NCBI GenBank assembly: GCA_021107945.1
Contig: JAIORV010000160.1
Location: forward strand, 1 to 64,000
Source of the DNA: Vulcanimicrobiota bacterium
GTDB lineage: Bacteria; Vulcanimicrobiota; JAJTBE01
DNA: 64,000 bases
Direction of reading: 5' to 3'
A program made the translations under genes and the position numbers. Below are positions 51,650-59,348 of this stretch, in pieces; position 1 is the first letter of the stretch; the number at the start of each line of letters is the position of its first letter. Under the pieces are notes generated by a model. It did no database searches and was not told where the DNA came from. It was given only the letters and a program-made list of their open reading frames with translations.

Positions 51650-51934
51650 ATGACCAAGTCTCAGTTAATCGATGCCGTTGCAAGACGATTAAAAACTACA
51701 AAGAAGTTCGCCGGACAGGCAGTTGACGAAGTTTTCAAGATAATAACGGAAACTATAGCTAAAGGAAATGAAAAAGAAAAGGTTCAAATCATTCCTTTTG
51801 GCAGTTTTTCCAAACGTTACAGAAAAGCCAGGGAAGGCAGGGATCCAAGGACGGGTGATAAAATTCAAATACGTGCCAGGACCGTTCCTGTGTTCACTCC
51901 CGGCAAAGCCCTCAAGGAAGCGGTTGATAAATAA
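51650..51934 (+). CDS. HU-family DNA-binding protein
   Basis: 94 residues with the HU/IHF fold: TKSQLIDAVARRLKTTKKFAGQAVDEVFKIITETI, IIPFGSFSKRYRKAREGRDPRTGDKIQIRARTVPVFTPGKALKEAV. The arm has RDPRTGDKI-x-I where HU has RNPQTGEEI. It bends and compacts DNA as a dimer. Ribosome site AGAAGG upstream of the ATG. Monocistronic, AT-rich DNA on both sides. HU and IHF subunits cannot be separated by sequence alone here. Confidence 0.95.
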   Translation: MTKSQLIDAVARRLKTTKKFAGQAVDEVFKIITETIAKGNEKEKVQIIPFGSFSKRYRKAREGRDPRTGDKIQIRARTVPVFTPGKALKEAVDK

Positions 51935-52146
51935 TTATCATATTTCGAGGGACACTACCCTGATTTTATAGAGTTGACGATCCTTACCTATAAATAACAT
52001 GAGCAAGTATATTCATGTATAAAAGGGATATCTTGGAATTGATTCTGACGAAACAATTTGGATAGCAGAAAACAAATTCACCTACCTATAGTAAAGCTTG
52101 TTTTCAAGTGAATTTGTTTATTATTAAATTTGAATATGAAGACAGA

Positions 52147-52845
52147 ATGATTAAAACAAAGAATAACAACATGATAACTGACAAGAAAAAGGTTTTTCTG
52201 ACAGGCCCCCTGGGCTCCGGAAAAACCGAGATTGCAATCAACCTTGCTCTCTATTTGAATTCGGAGGACCCGGGAAAGATTACATTAATTGATCTTGATA
52301 TGGTAAAGCCATATTTCAGACTACGATCCGTAAAAGAACCGATTAAAAAAAGCGGAATCGAAGTATTGACTCCCGAGGGACCGTATCAATACACTGATTT
52401 CCCCATCATTACAGCCCGGATGGAAAGTTACATCATAAGTCCCGAGAAAAGGGTCATTATAGATGTGGGAGGAGAGACAGTGGGCGCACGTATTGTGGGG
52501 AGGTATCGAGGTAATATTGACCCCGGGGAAGTTGAAGTGTTTTACGTTTTTAATGGAAGACGGAGTGTTGATAACAATCTGTCGGAAATGTGTGAAGATC
52601 TTGAACAAATCCGCAGAGTTCTTCCTTTCCCGTTGACAGGGATAATTCATAATTCTCACCTGATGAATGAATCAACCGTTGATATCCTCGAGTCACATAT
52701 TGATCAGGCGAAAGAAATTTCAAATTATTCAGGAATTCCACTTCGTTTTCATTGTATCCGGGAGGATCTATACAAGGAAGCTTCGAAAACAATAGAAGGG
52801 CATTTGTTGCCCTTAAAACTTTTATTAATACCCGAATGGTTATAG
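52147..52845 (+). CDS. P-loop NTPase, ParA/MinD-like, adjoining the vor cluster
   Basis: About 232 residues. Walker A is GPLGSGKTEIAINLAL (a glycine replaces the first MinD-type lysine), then LIDLDMVKPYFRLRSV, a Walker B/switch-like VIIDVGGETVGARIVGR, and LTGIIHNSHLMNES. The fold is that of SIMIBI NTPases, close to CobQ/ParA-type enzymes. It lies 90 bp upstream of the ferredoxin-vorBAC genes in the same direction. That genes of this kind precede 2-oxoacid oxidoreductase genes suggests a maturation or regulatory role, but this is inference. Start is uncertain: ATG at 52147 is chosen; GTG at 52108 and ATG at 52171 are alternatives. Confidence 0.82.
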   Translation: MIKTKNNNMITDKKKVFLTGPLGSGKTEIAINLALYLNSEDPGKITLIDLDMVKPYFRLRSVKEPIKKSGIEVLTPEGPYQYTDFPIITARMESYIISPEKRVIIDVGGETVGARIVGRYRGNIDPGEVEVFYVFNGRRSVDNNLSEMCEDLEQIRRVLPFPLTGIIHNSHLMNESTVDILESHIDQAKEISNYSGIPLRFHCIREDLYKEASKTIEGHLLPLKLLLIPEWL

Positions 52846-52935
52846 ATTTTGCAAACAAGGTAATTACAGGATTATGTAAAACTAATAACCTATATTTCAA
52901 GACTTTAAATTTTTTTCTGTAAGGAGGCCTGATTA

Positions 52936-53163
52936 ATGCCATTTATTAAAGTCAGGGATGACCTGTGCAAGGGATGTAAGTTATGCATAACTTTCTGCCC
53001 CAAACAGGTTATAAGAATGTCAGATCGGCTAAACCCGAAGGGCTACTATGTGGCGGAACTTTTTGATAAGGAAGGATGTACCGGATGCGGCATTTGCGCC
53101 AGAATGTGCCCTGATGTAGCTATATCCGTATATCGGGAAGATAAAAAGGAAGTTCCCGCTTAA
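52936..53163 (+). CDS. 2-oxoacid:ferredoxin oxidoreductase, ferredoxin (delta) subunit
   Basis: 75 residues with two 4Fe-4S motifs: CKGCKLCITFCPKQVI and CTGCGICARMCPDVAI. It passes electrons from the TPP-dependent core to external ferredoxin. Strong AAGGAGG upstream. First of a four-gene cluster with spacings of 45, 94 and 119 bp, followed by vorB, vorA and vorC. Confidence 0.95.
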   Translation: MPFIKVRDDLCKGCKLCITFCPKQVIRMSDRLNPKGYYVAELFDKEGCTGCGICARMCPDVAISVYREDKKEVPA

Positions 53164-53208
53164 ATATGAATGAGGTAAAATATCACACTTCAAGAAGGAA
53201 GGGATAGA

Positions 53209-54279
53209 ATGTCAAATAAAGTGCTGATGAAAGGAAATGAAGCTATCGGCGAAGCGGCAATAACCGCCGGTTGCCGACATTTCTTCGGTTATCCTATTAC
53301 ACCACAATCAGAATTACCCGCGTACCTCTCAAAGCACATGCCAAAGGTGGGTGGCGTATTCTTGCAGGCCGAGAGTGAAGTAGCGGCGATCAACATGGTT
53401 TATGGAGCTGCAGCCGCCGGAGCAAGAGTCCTGACTTCCTCGTCAAGTCCGGGAATCAGTCTCAAGCAAGAGGGAATATCATACCTTGCGTCATCCGAGT
53501 TACCCGCAGTGATATGTAATGTCATGCGCGCAGGTCCCGGGCTTGGTACAATTCAACCCGCACAGGCAGATTATTTCCAGGCGGTAAAAGGTGGCGGACA
53601 CGGAGATTATCACAATATAGTTCTTGCACCTGAATCGGTACAGGAAATAATTGACCATGTGAGACTGGGTTTCGATTTGTCAGACAAATACCTGAACCCG
53701 GCAATGATTCTCCTGGACGGTGCACTGGGACAGATGATGGAGCCTGTCGATTTTGGAGACTACAAACCTGAGCTGCAGGAGAAACCCTGGGCTGCAACAG
53801 GTTGCAAGGGAAGAAAGATGAATGCCATCACATCGATTCACATCGATCCCCGTGATATGGAAGCACACAACATAAAGCTTCAGGAAAAATACAGCAAGAT
53901 AAGGGAATCGGAGCAAAAATGTGAAGAATGGATGCTCGAGGATGCTGAAATCATGGTTGTTGCATATGGTTTATGTGCAAGAATATGCAAATCGGCAATC
54001 AGGGTATGCCGTGAAAAAGGCATAAAAGTGGGATTATTCCGTCTTATTTCATTATGGCCATTCCCGGAGAAAAAGCTCGATAAAGCTATCGACAAGGTAA
54101 AAGAGGTCTTTGTTGTGGAGCTATCAGCCGGGCAGATGATCGAGGATGTCAAGTTGGTAGATAATGGAAGAAAGCCTATTACTTTCCATGGAAGAATGGG
54201 TGGAATGACCCCGTCCGTGGAAGATATTTCCGATAGGATCGAGTTGATCCATGATCGCATTACCCAAAAGGTTGGATAG
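53209..54279 (+). CDS. vorB: 2-oxoacid:ferredoxin oxidoreductase alpha subunit (VorB type)
   Basis: 356 residues. Pyrimidine-binding domain: VLMKGNEAIGEAAITAGCRHFFGYPITPQSELPAYLS, QAESEVAAINMVYGAAAAGARVLTSSSSPGISLKQEGISYLA, GGGHGDYHNIVLAPESVQE. Residue pattern and length match the subunit usually named VorB (3-methyl-2-oxobutanoate, branched-chain 2-oxoacid) and also KorA (2-oxoglutarate); the two are hard to separate by eye. The enzyme oxidatively decarboxylates the 2-oxoacid to an acyl-CoA, reducing ferredoxin. Ribosome site GAAGGAAGG. Confidence 0.93.
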   Translation: MSNKVLMKGNEAIGEAAITAGCRHFFGYPITPQSELPAYLSKHMPKVGGVFLQAESEVAAINMVYGAAAAGARVLTSSSSPGISLKQEGISYLASSELPAVICNVMRAGPGLGTIQPAQADYFQAVKGGGHGDYHNIVLAPESVQEIIDHVRLGFDLSDKYLNPAMILLDGALGQMMEPVDFGDYKPELQEKPWAATGCKGRKMNAITSIHIDPRDMEAHNIKLQEKYSKIRESEQKCEEWMLEDAEIMVVAYGLCARICKSAIRVCREKGIKVGLFRLISLWPFPEKKLDKAIDKVKEVFVVELSAGQMIEDVKLVDNGRKPITFHGRMGGMTPSVEDISDRIELIHDRITQKVG

Positions 54280-54373
54280 ATTATTGGAATATTCCCGGTT
54301 ATTAAATCCGGGTATTTTCCATCTTCCAACTTCAAATATCTAACTTCTAACTTCTTTAATGGGAGGAATTTGA

Positions 54374-55111
54374 ATGAAAGTTGTATATGAGAGGCCGGAG
54401 TCGCTTCTTGATGTTCCCTTTACATATTGCCCCGGATGTACTCATGGTATTATCCACAGGATGGTTGCCGACACTCTTGATGACCTGGGAATTCGTGAGC
54501 GAACAATCGGTGTGTCCCCCGTTGGATGTTCCGTATTTGCATATGAATTTTTCAATTGCGACATGGTGGCGGCGGCGCATGGACGTGCCCCCGCGGTTGC
54601 TACAGGAATCAAGAGAGTACACCCGGATAAAATCGTATTTACATACCAGGGAGACGGTGATCTGGCCGCAATTGGAACGGCTGAAATCATTCATGCCGCC
54701 GCCCGCGGTGAAAATATCACCGTTATATTTGCCAATAATGTCATTTACGGAATGACAGGCGGCCAGATGGCTCCGACCACATTAATCGGACAGAAAACCG
54801 ACACGACCCCTTATGGCAGGAGCGTCGAGGCAAACGGTCATCCGATAAGAGTGTGTGAGCTTCTATCCAGTCTTGACGGTGTCGCCTACCTTGAAAGGGT
54901 ATCAACTCACGACCCCAAACATGTTTTGAAAGCGCAAAAGGCGATTAAAAAAGCTTTCCAATATCAGGTGGATGGTAAGGGATTTACTCTGATTGAGCTA
55001 TTATCAACCTGCCCGTCCAATTGGGGTATGAACCCGCTTGATTCCCTGAAATGGCTGGAAGAAAGTATGCTGCCATATTATAAACCCGGAGTATATAAAG
55101 ATATAGGATAG
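54374..55111 (+). CDS. vorA: 2-oxoacid:ferredoxin oxidoreductase beta subunit (TPP-binding)
   Basis: 245 residues. TPP-binding: YCPGCTHGIIHRMVADTLDDLGI, GVSPVGCSVFAYEFFNCDMVAAAHGRAPAVATGIKRV, the GDGD-x-A metal motif TYQGDGDLAAIGTAEI, and NNVIYGMTGGQMAPTTL. With VorB and VorC it forms the catalytic core. Ribosome site GGGAGG upstream. A short CCCGG/CCGGG hairpin with T-rich 3' side (54289-54317) lies in the vorB-vorA gap and may adjust their relative expression. Confidence 0.93.
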   Translation: MKVVYERPESLLDVPFTYCPGCTHGIIHRMVADTLDDLGIRERTIGVSPVGCSVFAYEFFNCDMVAAAHGRAPAVATGIKRVHPDKIVFTYQGDGDLAAIGTAEIIHAAARGENITVIFANNVIYGMTGGQMAPTTLIGQKTDTTPYGRSVEANGHPIRVCELLSSLDGVAYLERVSTHDPKHVLKAQKAIKKAFQYQVDGKGFTLIELLSTCPSNWGMNPLDSLKWLEESMLPYYKPGVYKDIG

Positions 55112-55230
55112 CGGGGAGAATTCCAAGCTACCTGAATTTTATATGCCCATAATAATTATTAAAGTAATAATTATGAAAGAAAATCTGTTTTATTTTGATA
55201 ATAAAAAATGAGAACAATGGAGGAATCCGG

Positions 55231-55791
55231 ATGCATGAAGATTTAATTATTGCAGGATTCGGCGGACAGGGCGTAATGAGTATGGGGCAGATGCTTGCAT
55301 ATGCCGGACTCACGGAAGGAAAAAACGTACTCTGGATGCCGGCTTATGGACCTGAGACAAGGGGAGGATTTGCCAATTGTACGGTTATCGTATCCGACAT
55401 GGAAATCGGCTCACCCATTGTCTCCCATCCCCGTTCAATTATCGTAATGAATCTTCCTTCCCTTGACAGGTTTGAAGATTCGGTAAAACCCGGAGGAACA
55501 CTGGTCGTAAACACTACCCTGGCCAGCAGGAAAGTCCGCAGGAAGGATATTGACGTAATACTCGTGCCTGCAACCGAAGTAGCGACAGAGCTGGGAGATT
55601 TGAGAGCGGCCAATATGGTGGCACTTGGAGCCTTCCTGGAGTGCAAGCCGATGATATCATTTAAAGCCGTCAAGAAGACTCTCCAGAAAGTCTTTGCGAA
55701 TAAGAAAAGTGTTATACCCCTGAATGAAAAGGCCCTTGAAAGAGGAGCGGAAATCGCCCGAGAGCAGAGAAAAGCCAGATCGGCAGTTTGA
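55231..55791 (+). CDS. vorC: 2-oxoacid:ferredoxin oxidoreductase gamma subunit
   Basis: 186 residues from the ATG at 55231 (GGAGG upstream; an earlier in-frame ATG lacks one). Rossmann-like gamma domain: DLIIAGFGGQGVMSMGQMLAYAG, MPAYGPETRGGFANCTVIVSD, MVALGAFLECKPMI. It completes the vor cluster, carrying the CoA-related domain. Length is typical. Confidence 0.93.
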   Translation: MHEDLIIAGFGGQGVMSMGQMLAYAGLTEGKNVLWMPAYGPETRGGFANCTVIVSDMEIGSPIVSHPRSIIVMNLPSLDRFEDSVKPGGTLVVNTTLASRKVRRKDIDVILVPATEVATELGDLRAANMVALGAFLECKPMISFKAVKKTLQKVFANKKSVIPLNEKALERGAEIAREQRKARSAV

Positions 55792-55883
55792 AACAGGAGT
55801 TGAGATATTTAATCTTTTATCATCACTCCCGTCTGTTTTAGGATTAGACCTGATAATAACTTCCCTGAAAAGGAGTGCACCTG

Positions 55884-56879
55884 ATGGCGGAAACCACTGA
55901 AAAGATAGCAGATAATGGAAAAATGAAGAGAAAAGTTGTGGCGGTCGGCGATCTTCACGGAGATTACGAACGCTTGATTCGCGTTTTAGACGAACACAAC
56001 TTGCTTATCGAGGGAACCTGGATGTGGAACCCCGGAGCCAACAATATCGATCTTGTTCTGATCGGTGATTATGTTGACTGGAGAGGGGAACCCCTTGAAG
56101 GAGACCCCACAAGGTGGGAAGAGGGACCCAAGAAAATACTTCATCTTCTTTTCTACCTGCGTCACAAGCTGAAAGAATACAGGGATAAAGATCCGGACTT
56201 CCGGTCATACATTCATCCGATACTGGGGAATCATGACCAGATGATGCTCGATGCAACATCAATATTCGAGTTTATGGATTTCGAGCAGCTAAAACAGGTC
56301 ATCCGCTTCAAACAAAATTACTCTCCCCTGAAGAAATACCTCAACGACATAAGACTCAACTATGAGCAGGTCGAGAAGGTTATGAAATATCTCAACTGGT
56401 ATTACCAGGGCGGCGAAGCTACAATCAAAGGATTTGGGGGTCTGGAAGTATGGAAATCCGAGATGGAAGGCGAGCTCGGCGATTTCCTCAGGAATAACCT
56501 CGTTCTGGGAGTGCGAGTCAATGACAGGTTATATGCCCATTCACTCCCGGATCGCAGGGAATTCTGGAAGTCAATCGATGATATCAGTAAACTTCCCGAG
56601 AAGGAAAGGATCAAGGCAAGGGAGGCCTTTATATGGGGCCGCAGGATCTGGGGAATCGATGCATATACTAATATGAAAACACCACAACCCGAAATAAAAG
56701 AAATTGATGATATGCTTTCAAGAATGGGCGTGAATGGCGCGGTTGTCGGGCATACACCGATGCTTCGCAGAGAGCCTGTGATTGCATTTGAAGGAAGAAT
56801 CATCAATATTGATCTCCATGGCATTCCGGGAAGCGGCGTATTTTCAGAGGAGTATGAAGCCCCCAAAAAAAATAAGTAA
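55884..56879 (+). CDS. Calcineurin-type metallophosphatase
   Basis: 331 residues from the ATG at 55884 (AAGGAG 8 nt upstream; a GTG at 55875 falls in that site). Metal-binding motifs: VAVGDLHGDYERLI, LVLIGDYVDWRGE, HPILGNHDQMM, and a C-terminal GAVVGHTPML. It resembles Ser/Thr protein phosphatase or bis(5'-nucleosyl)tetraphosphatase-like members. Substrate cannot be assigned. It sits immediately upstream of the MoxR ATPase gene, 17 bp apart, so the two probably share an operon with the DtxR-type regulator that follows. Confidence 0.85.
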   Translation: MAETTEKIADNGKMKRKVVAVGDLHGDYERLIRVLDEHNLLIEGTWMWNPGANNIDLVLIGDYVDWRGEPLEGDPTRWEEGPKKILHLLFYLRHKLKEYRDKDPDFRSYIHPILGNHDQMMLDATSIFEFMDFEQLKQVIRFKQNYSPLKKYLNDIRLNYEQVEKVMKYLNWYYQGGEATIKGFGGLEVWKSEMEGELGDFLRNNLVLGVRVNDRLYAHSLPDRREFWKSIDDISKLPEKERIKAREAFIWGRRIWGIDAYTNMKTPQPEIKEIDDMLSRMGVNGAVVGHTPMLRREPVIAFEGRIINIDLHGIPGSGVFSEEYEAPKKNK

Positions 56880-56896
56880 CGAGGCAGGGATCTTAA

Positions 56897-57820
56897 ATAA
56901 ACAAGTTCGTAAAAAAAATCGTCGATAATATCGAGAAGGTAATTGTCGGTAAAACCGATGAAGTCCTCCTTGTCATGGTCGCACTTCTATGCGAGGGGCA
57001 TATGATGGTGGAGGATGTTCCCGGCGTCGGCAAAACCATGCTTGCCAGGGCAATTGCGAAATCCCTTGGATGTGAATTTTCGAGAATCCAGTTTACTCCC
57101 GATCTACTACCCTCGGACATTATCGGGGTGAATATATTCAACCAGAAAACCAGGGACTTCGAATTCAAACCCGGTCCCATACATAGCCAGATTATTCTCG
57201 CCGATGAGATTAACAGGGCGACACCCAAAACCCAGTCGGCTCTTCTGGAGTGCATGGAGGAAAGACAGGTTACCGTCGATGGCGTTACATACAAGATGTT
57301 ACGGCCGTTCCTGGTGATTGCCACACAGAATCCCATTGAATATGAGGGGACTTTCCCACTACCCGAGTCACAGCTTGATCGCTTTTTTATCAGAGTAAAC
57401 CTGGGCTACCCTGATGAGGAAGCCGAGGGAGAAATCCTTATTCGACAACAGCTAAGACATCCCATAGATGATCTAAAACAGGTTGTAACTGTTGAGGAGA
57501 TCCTGGAAATGCAGAAAAAAACACGAGGAATTTTCATGGAGGATAGTCTCAGGGAGTATGTTGTTAAAATCGTTCAACAGACACGTAAAAATGAGAACCT
57601 TTTTCTGGGAGCAAGTCCCAGAGGGTCCCTGGCACTTTTCAGGGCGGCGCAGGCAAGGGCGGTTGTGGAAGACCGCGATTTTGTCATACCGGACGATATT
57701 AAATCGATGGCTCCATATACTCTTGCTCACAGGATGATCAGCAAGACCGACGGATTATTTTCCCCGGGACTGGAAAAACTTGTCGAAAAAATCCTTGATG
57801 ATATTCCGGTTCCCGCTTGA
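56897..57820 (+). CDS. MoxR-family AAA+ ATPase, non-standard start codon
   Basis: About 307 residues. Conserved N-terminus FVKKIVDNIEKVIVGKTDEVLLVMVALLCEGHMM, Walker A EDVPGVGKTMLARA, Walker B ILADEINRATPKTQSALLECMEE, sensor 1 VIATQNPIEYEG, arginine finger region PESQLDRFF, and lid ASPRGSLALFRAAQARAVV. MoxR proteins act as chaperones for assembling metalloenzymes, often with a von Willebrand factor A protein, which is not nearby. The conserved part begins well before the first ATG (56975), but upstream the frame has no ATG, GTG or TTG down to a TAA at 56894; translation seems to begin at ATA 56897. Followed 46 bp later by the DtxR-type regulator. Confidence 0.88.
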   Translation: MNKFVKKIVDNIEKVIVGKTDEVLLVMVALLCEGHMMVEDVPGVGKTMLARAIAKSLGCEFSRIQFTPDLLPSDIIGVNIFNQKTRDFEFKPGPIHSQIILADEINRATPKTQSALLECMEERQVTVDGVTYKMLRPFLVIATQNPIEYEGTFPLPESQLDRFFIRVNLGYPDEEAEGEILIRQQLRHPIDDLKQVVTVEEILEMQKKTRGIFMEDSLREYVVKIVQQTRKNENLFLGASPRGSLALFRAAQARAVVEDRDFVIPDDIKSMAPYTLAHRMISKTDGLFSPGLEKLVEKILDDIPVPA

Positions 57821-57866
57821 TATAACATGGTTAATTAAATTACGGTTAAGGAAGGAGAATGCAAGG

Positions 57867-58301
57867 ATGCTAGGAGAAAACCTGGAGGATTTCCTGGAAG
57901 CTACATTGAGTTCTTCAGAAGGAGAATGGGCTTCAACGGATACAGTCGCTAAATACCTAGGAATAAAACTTCATAGCGCTTATGTATCTGTCAGAAAGTT
58001 GTCGGAAATGGGATTTATTAAGACAAAAGATAAAGCGGCAAAAATCGCCCTTACAGAAATAGGCTTGAAACTTGCAAATGCCGTAACCGGTAAACATGAC
58101 CTCATAAAACGTTTCCTTACAAATTTCCTATGCGTACCGGAAGGTGTCGCCGACGAGGATGCACATCACATGGAGCACATTATAAGTGATGAGTCACTTG
58201 AAAAGATATTACAGTTCTTCGAATTCGTTGAAAAAGATCCTGATGATTTCATGAAATGGTTCTCAAAATACAAAACATTTGTTTGCAAAGTAAAAGTTTG
58301 A
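57867..58301 (+). CDS. DtxR/MntR-family metal-dependent repressor
   Basis: 144 residues from the ATG at 57867 (GGAG about 9 nt upstream). N-terminal winged helix: ENLEDFLEATLSSSEGEWASTDTVAKYLGIKLHSAYVSVRKLSEMGFIKTKDK; dimerisation and metal domain: LIKRFLTNFLCVPEGVADEDAHHMEHIISDESLEKILQFF, with the His and Glu ligands in DAHHMEH. It has no SH3-like third domain, as in MntR. It would repress Mn2+ or Fe2+ uptake genes when metal is bound. It is the last gene of the MoxR unit, so it may report on metal supply to metalloenzymes assembled by MoxR (inference). Confidence 0.9.
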   Translation: MLGENLEDFLEATLSSSEGEWASTDTVAKYLGIKLHSAYVSVRKLSEMGFIKTKDKAAKIALTEIGLKLANAVTGKHDLIKRFLTNFLCVPEGVADEDAHHMEHIISDESLEKILQFFEFVEKDPDDFMKWFSKYKTFVCKVKV

Positions 58302-58324
58302 GATTAAAAGTTGGAAGATAGAAA

Positions 58325-58350
58325 TGTAGGAGGGACGTCCCCGTCCCGAT
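58325..58350 (+). repeat. REP element, class A
   Basis: Full copy, plus orientation, 24 bp after the DtxR-type gene and 105 bp left of the second RAYT unit. Confidence 0.9.
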
Positions 58351-58454
58351 AAAAGGATGACAATCATCGGTTGTCAGTTGTATTGGTTTTTTGTTTTCAC
58401 CACAAAAACCACTTGAAAATGCGAAACTCATGACCTTAATTCAGTGACATTATT

Positions 58455-58480
58455 TGTAGGAGGGACGTCCTCGTCCCGAT
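58455..58480 (+). repeat. REP element, left end of RAYT unit 2
   Basis: TGTAGGAGGGACGTCC then TCGTCCCGAT; one base differs from the class A consensus. Confidence 0.9.
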
Positions 58481-58556
58481 ATTATCCCCGTCCAATTATC
58501 CATTATGCCTTTATATTCTCATTCAGATAATAAAATACAATGAATAAGGTAATAAT

Positions 58557-59060
58557 ATGAAAGATGGACAAATAAAAAACCGGGGGAAATACACATTTCC
58601 GAAACGGGGAAAATTTAACCTTCGAAAAGGAAGATATTCGTTACCGTACACATGCTATCATATAACCACTACAACATATAACCGACAAAAAATATTGGCA
58701 AATTAAGAGATATGCAAAATTCTCTTCGATTCCCTTTCTTTTCTTGAGGAGAAGGACAGGATAAAGGCGATTTGCGGTATTGTCATGCCTGACCATATTC
58801 ACATGGTTTTACAGTTGATGGAGGGGGGGAATCTTTCGAAGGTTGTGAAGGATTTTAAGAGCTTCACATCTCATAAGATCAATAGACTACTGAACCGTAA
58901 GGGTTCCATCTGGCAGGAACAATATTACGATCACAATATAAGAAGTTATGAAAACCTGGAAAAAATCGCACAATATTGCCACGAGAACCCAGTGAGAAAA
59001 GGATTGGTAGAAAAACCCGAAGATTGGGAATTCTGGTTTTTTAAGGAAGAGAATTTGTGA
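58557..59060 (+). pseudogene. RAYT transposase with in-frame nonsense codon
   Basis: It starts ATG at 58557 (KYTFPKRGKFNLRKGRYSLP) and runs in one frame to 59060, but codon 50 is TAA at 58704-58706 where the intact copy at 39152-39655 has GAA (ILAN-E-KVCKIL). After the stop the frame continues with GIVMPDHIHMVLQLMEGGN, WQEQYYDHNIR and NLEKIAQYCHENPVRKGLV, including HUH and Tyr motifs. An ATG at 58785 could start a 91-residue piece beginning at MPDHIH, which would lack the N-terminal strands. The nucleotide sequence is otherwise close to the intact copy, so the inactivation is recent. Confidence 0.9.
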
Positions 59061-59085
59061 TTGTTGATTCAGAATTATCCGTTTT

Positions 59086-59111
59086 ATCGGGACGGGGACG
59101 TCCCTCCTACA
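59086..59111 (-). repeat. REP element, right end of RAYT unit 2
   Basis: Full class A REP in minus orientation. It is followed by AAATTGGAGG, which is also found inverted beside the REP at 39087. Confidence 0.9.
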
Positions 59112-59186
59112 AAATTGGAGGTGAGAAACTGGAGGTGGGAAATGAGATCCGTCATTCGCAATCTATCCTCAGTCATCTATAATCCA

Positions 59187-59348
59187 TCATCTATCATCAG
59201 GATTTCCCCATATTTTTATTGTGTCATCAGCACTTCTTGACGCAATATATTTACCGTCGGGTGAAAATACTACGGATGGAACAGAAGAAGAATGCCCTTT
59301 CATTGTCCTTAAACATTTTCTTGTAGCGTAAACCTTTTTTTTATTCAT
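59187..59348 (-). pseudogene. Orphan WD40 blade, remnant
   Basis: A 53-codon frame reading CLRTMKGHSSSVPSVVFSPD then GKYIASRSADDTIKIWGN, a single complete WD40 repeat matching those of the kinase at 36681-38933, especially blades 1 and 3. It begins at an ATG at 59348 that overlaps the TPR gene's stop codon by 8 bp and ends at TGA 59187-59189. One blade cannot form a propeller, so it is most likely the last fragment of a deleted WD40 gene downstream of the TPR gene, or a piece copied from the kinase gene. Confidence 0.75.

Larger units (their letters stand above)
58455..59111 (+). mobile_element. REP-RAYT-REP unit, broken copy
   Basis: 657 bp bounded by REPs 58455-58480 (plus) and 59086-59111 (minus), homologous along its whole length to the unit at 39087-39757 but in opposite orientation. 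The left REP has one change (GTCCTCGTCC). Its RAYT gene contains a stop codon, so it would depend on the intact copy for movement. Confidence 0.85.

Noticed and set aside
54289-54317. CCCGG/CCGGG hairpin with T-rich tail between vorB and vorA as a terminator
   Set aside because: The stem is only 5 bp plus a bulge, and the genes form one functional cluster; too weak to list as a terminator.
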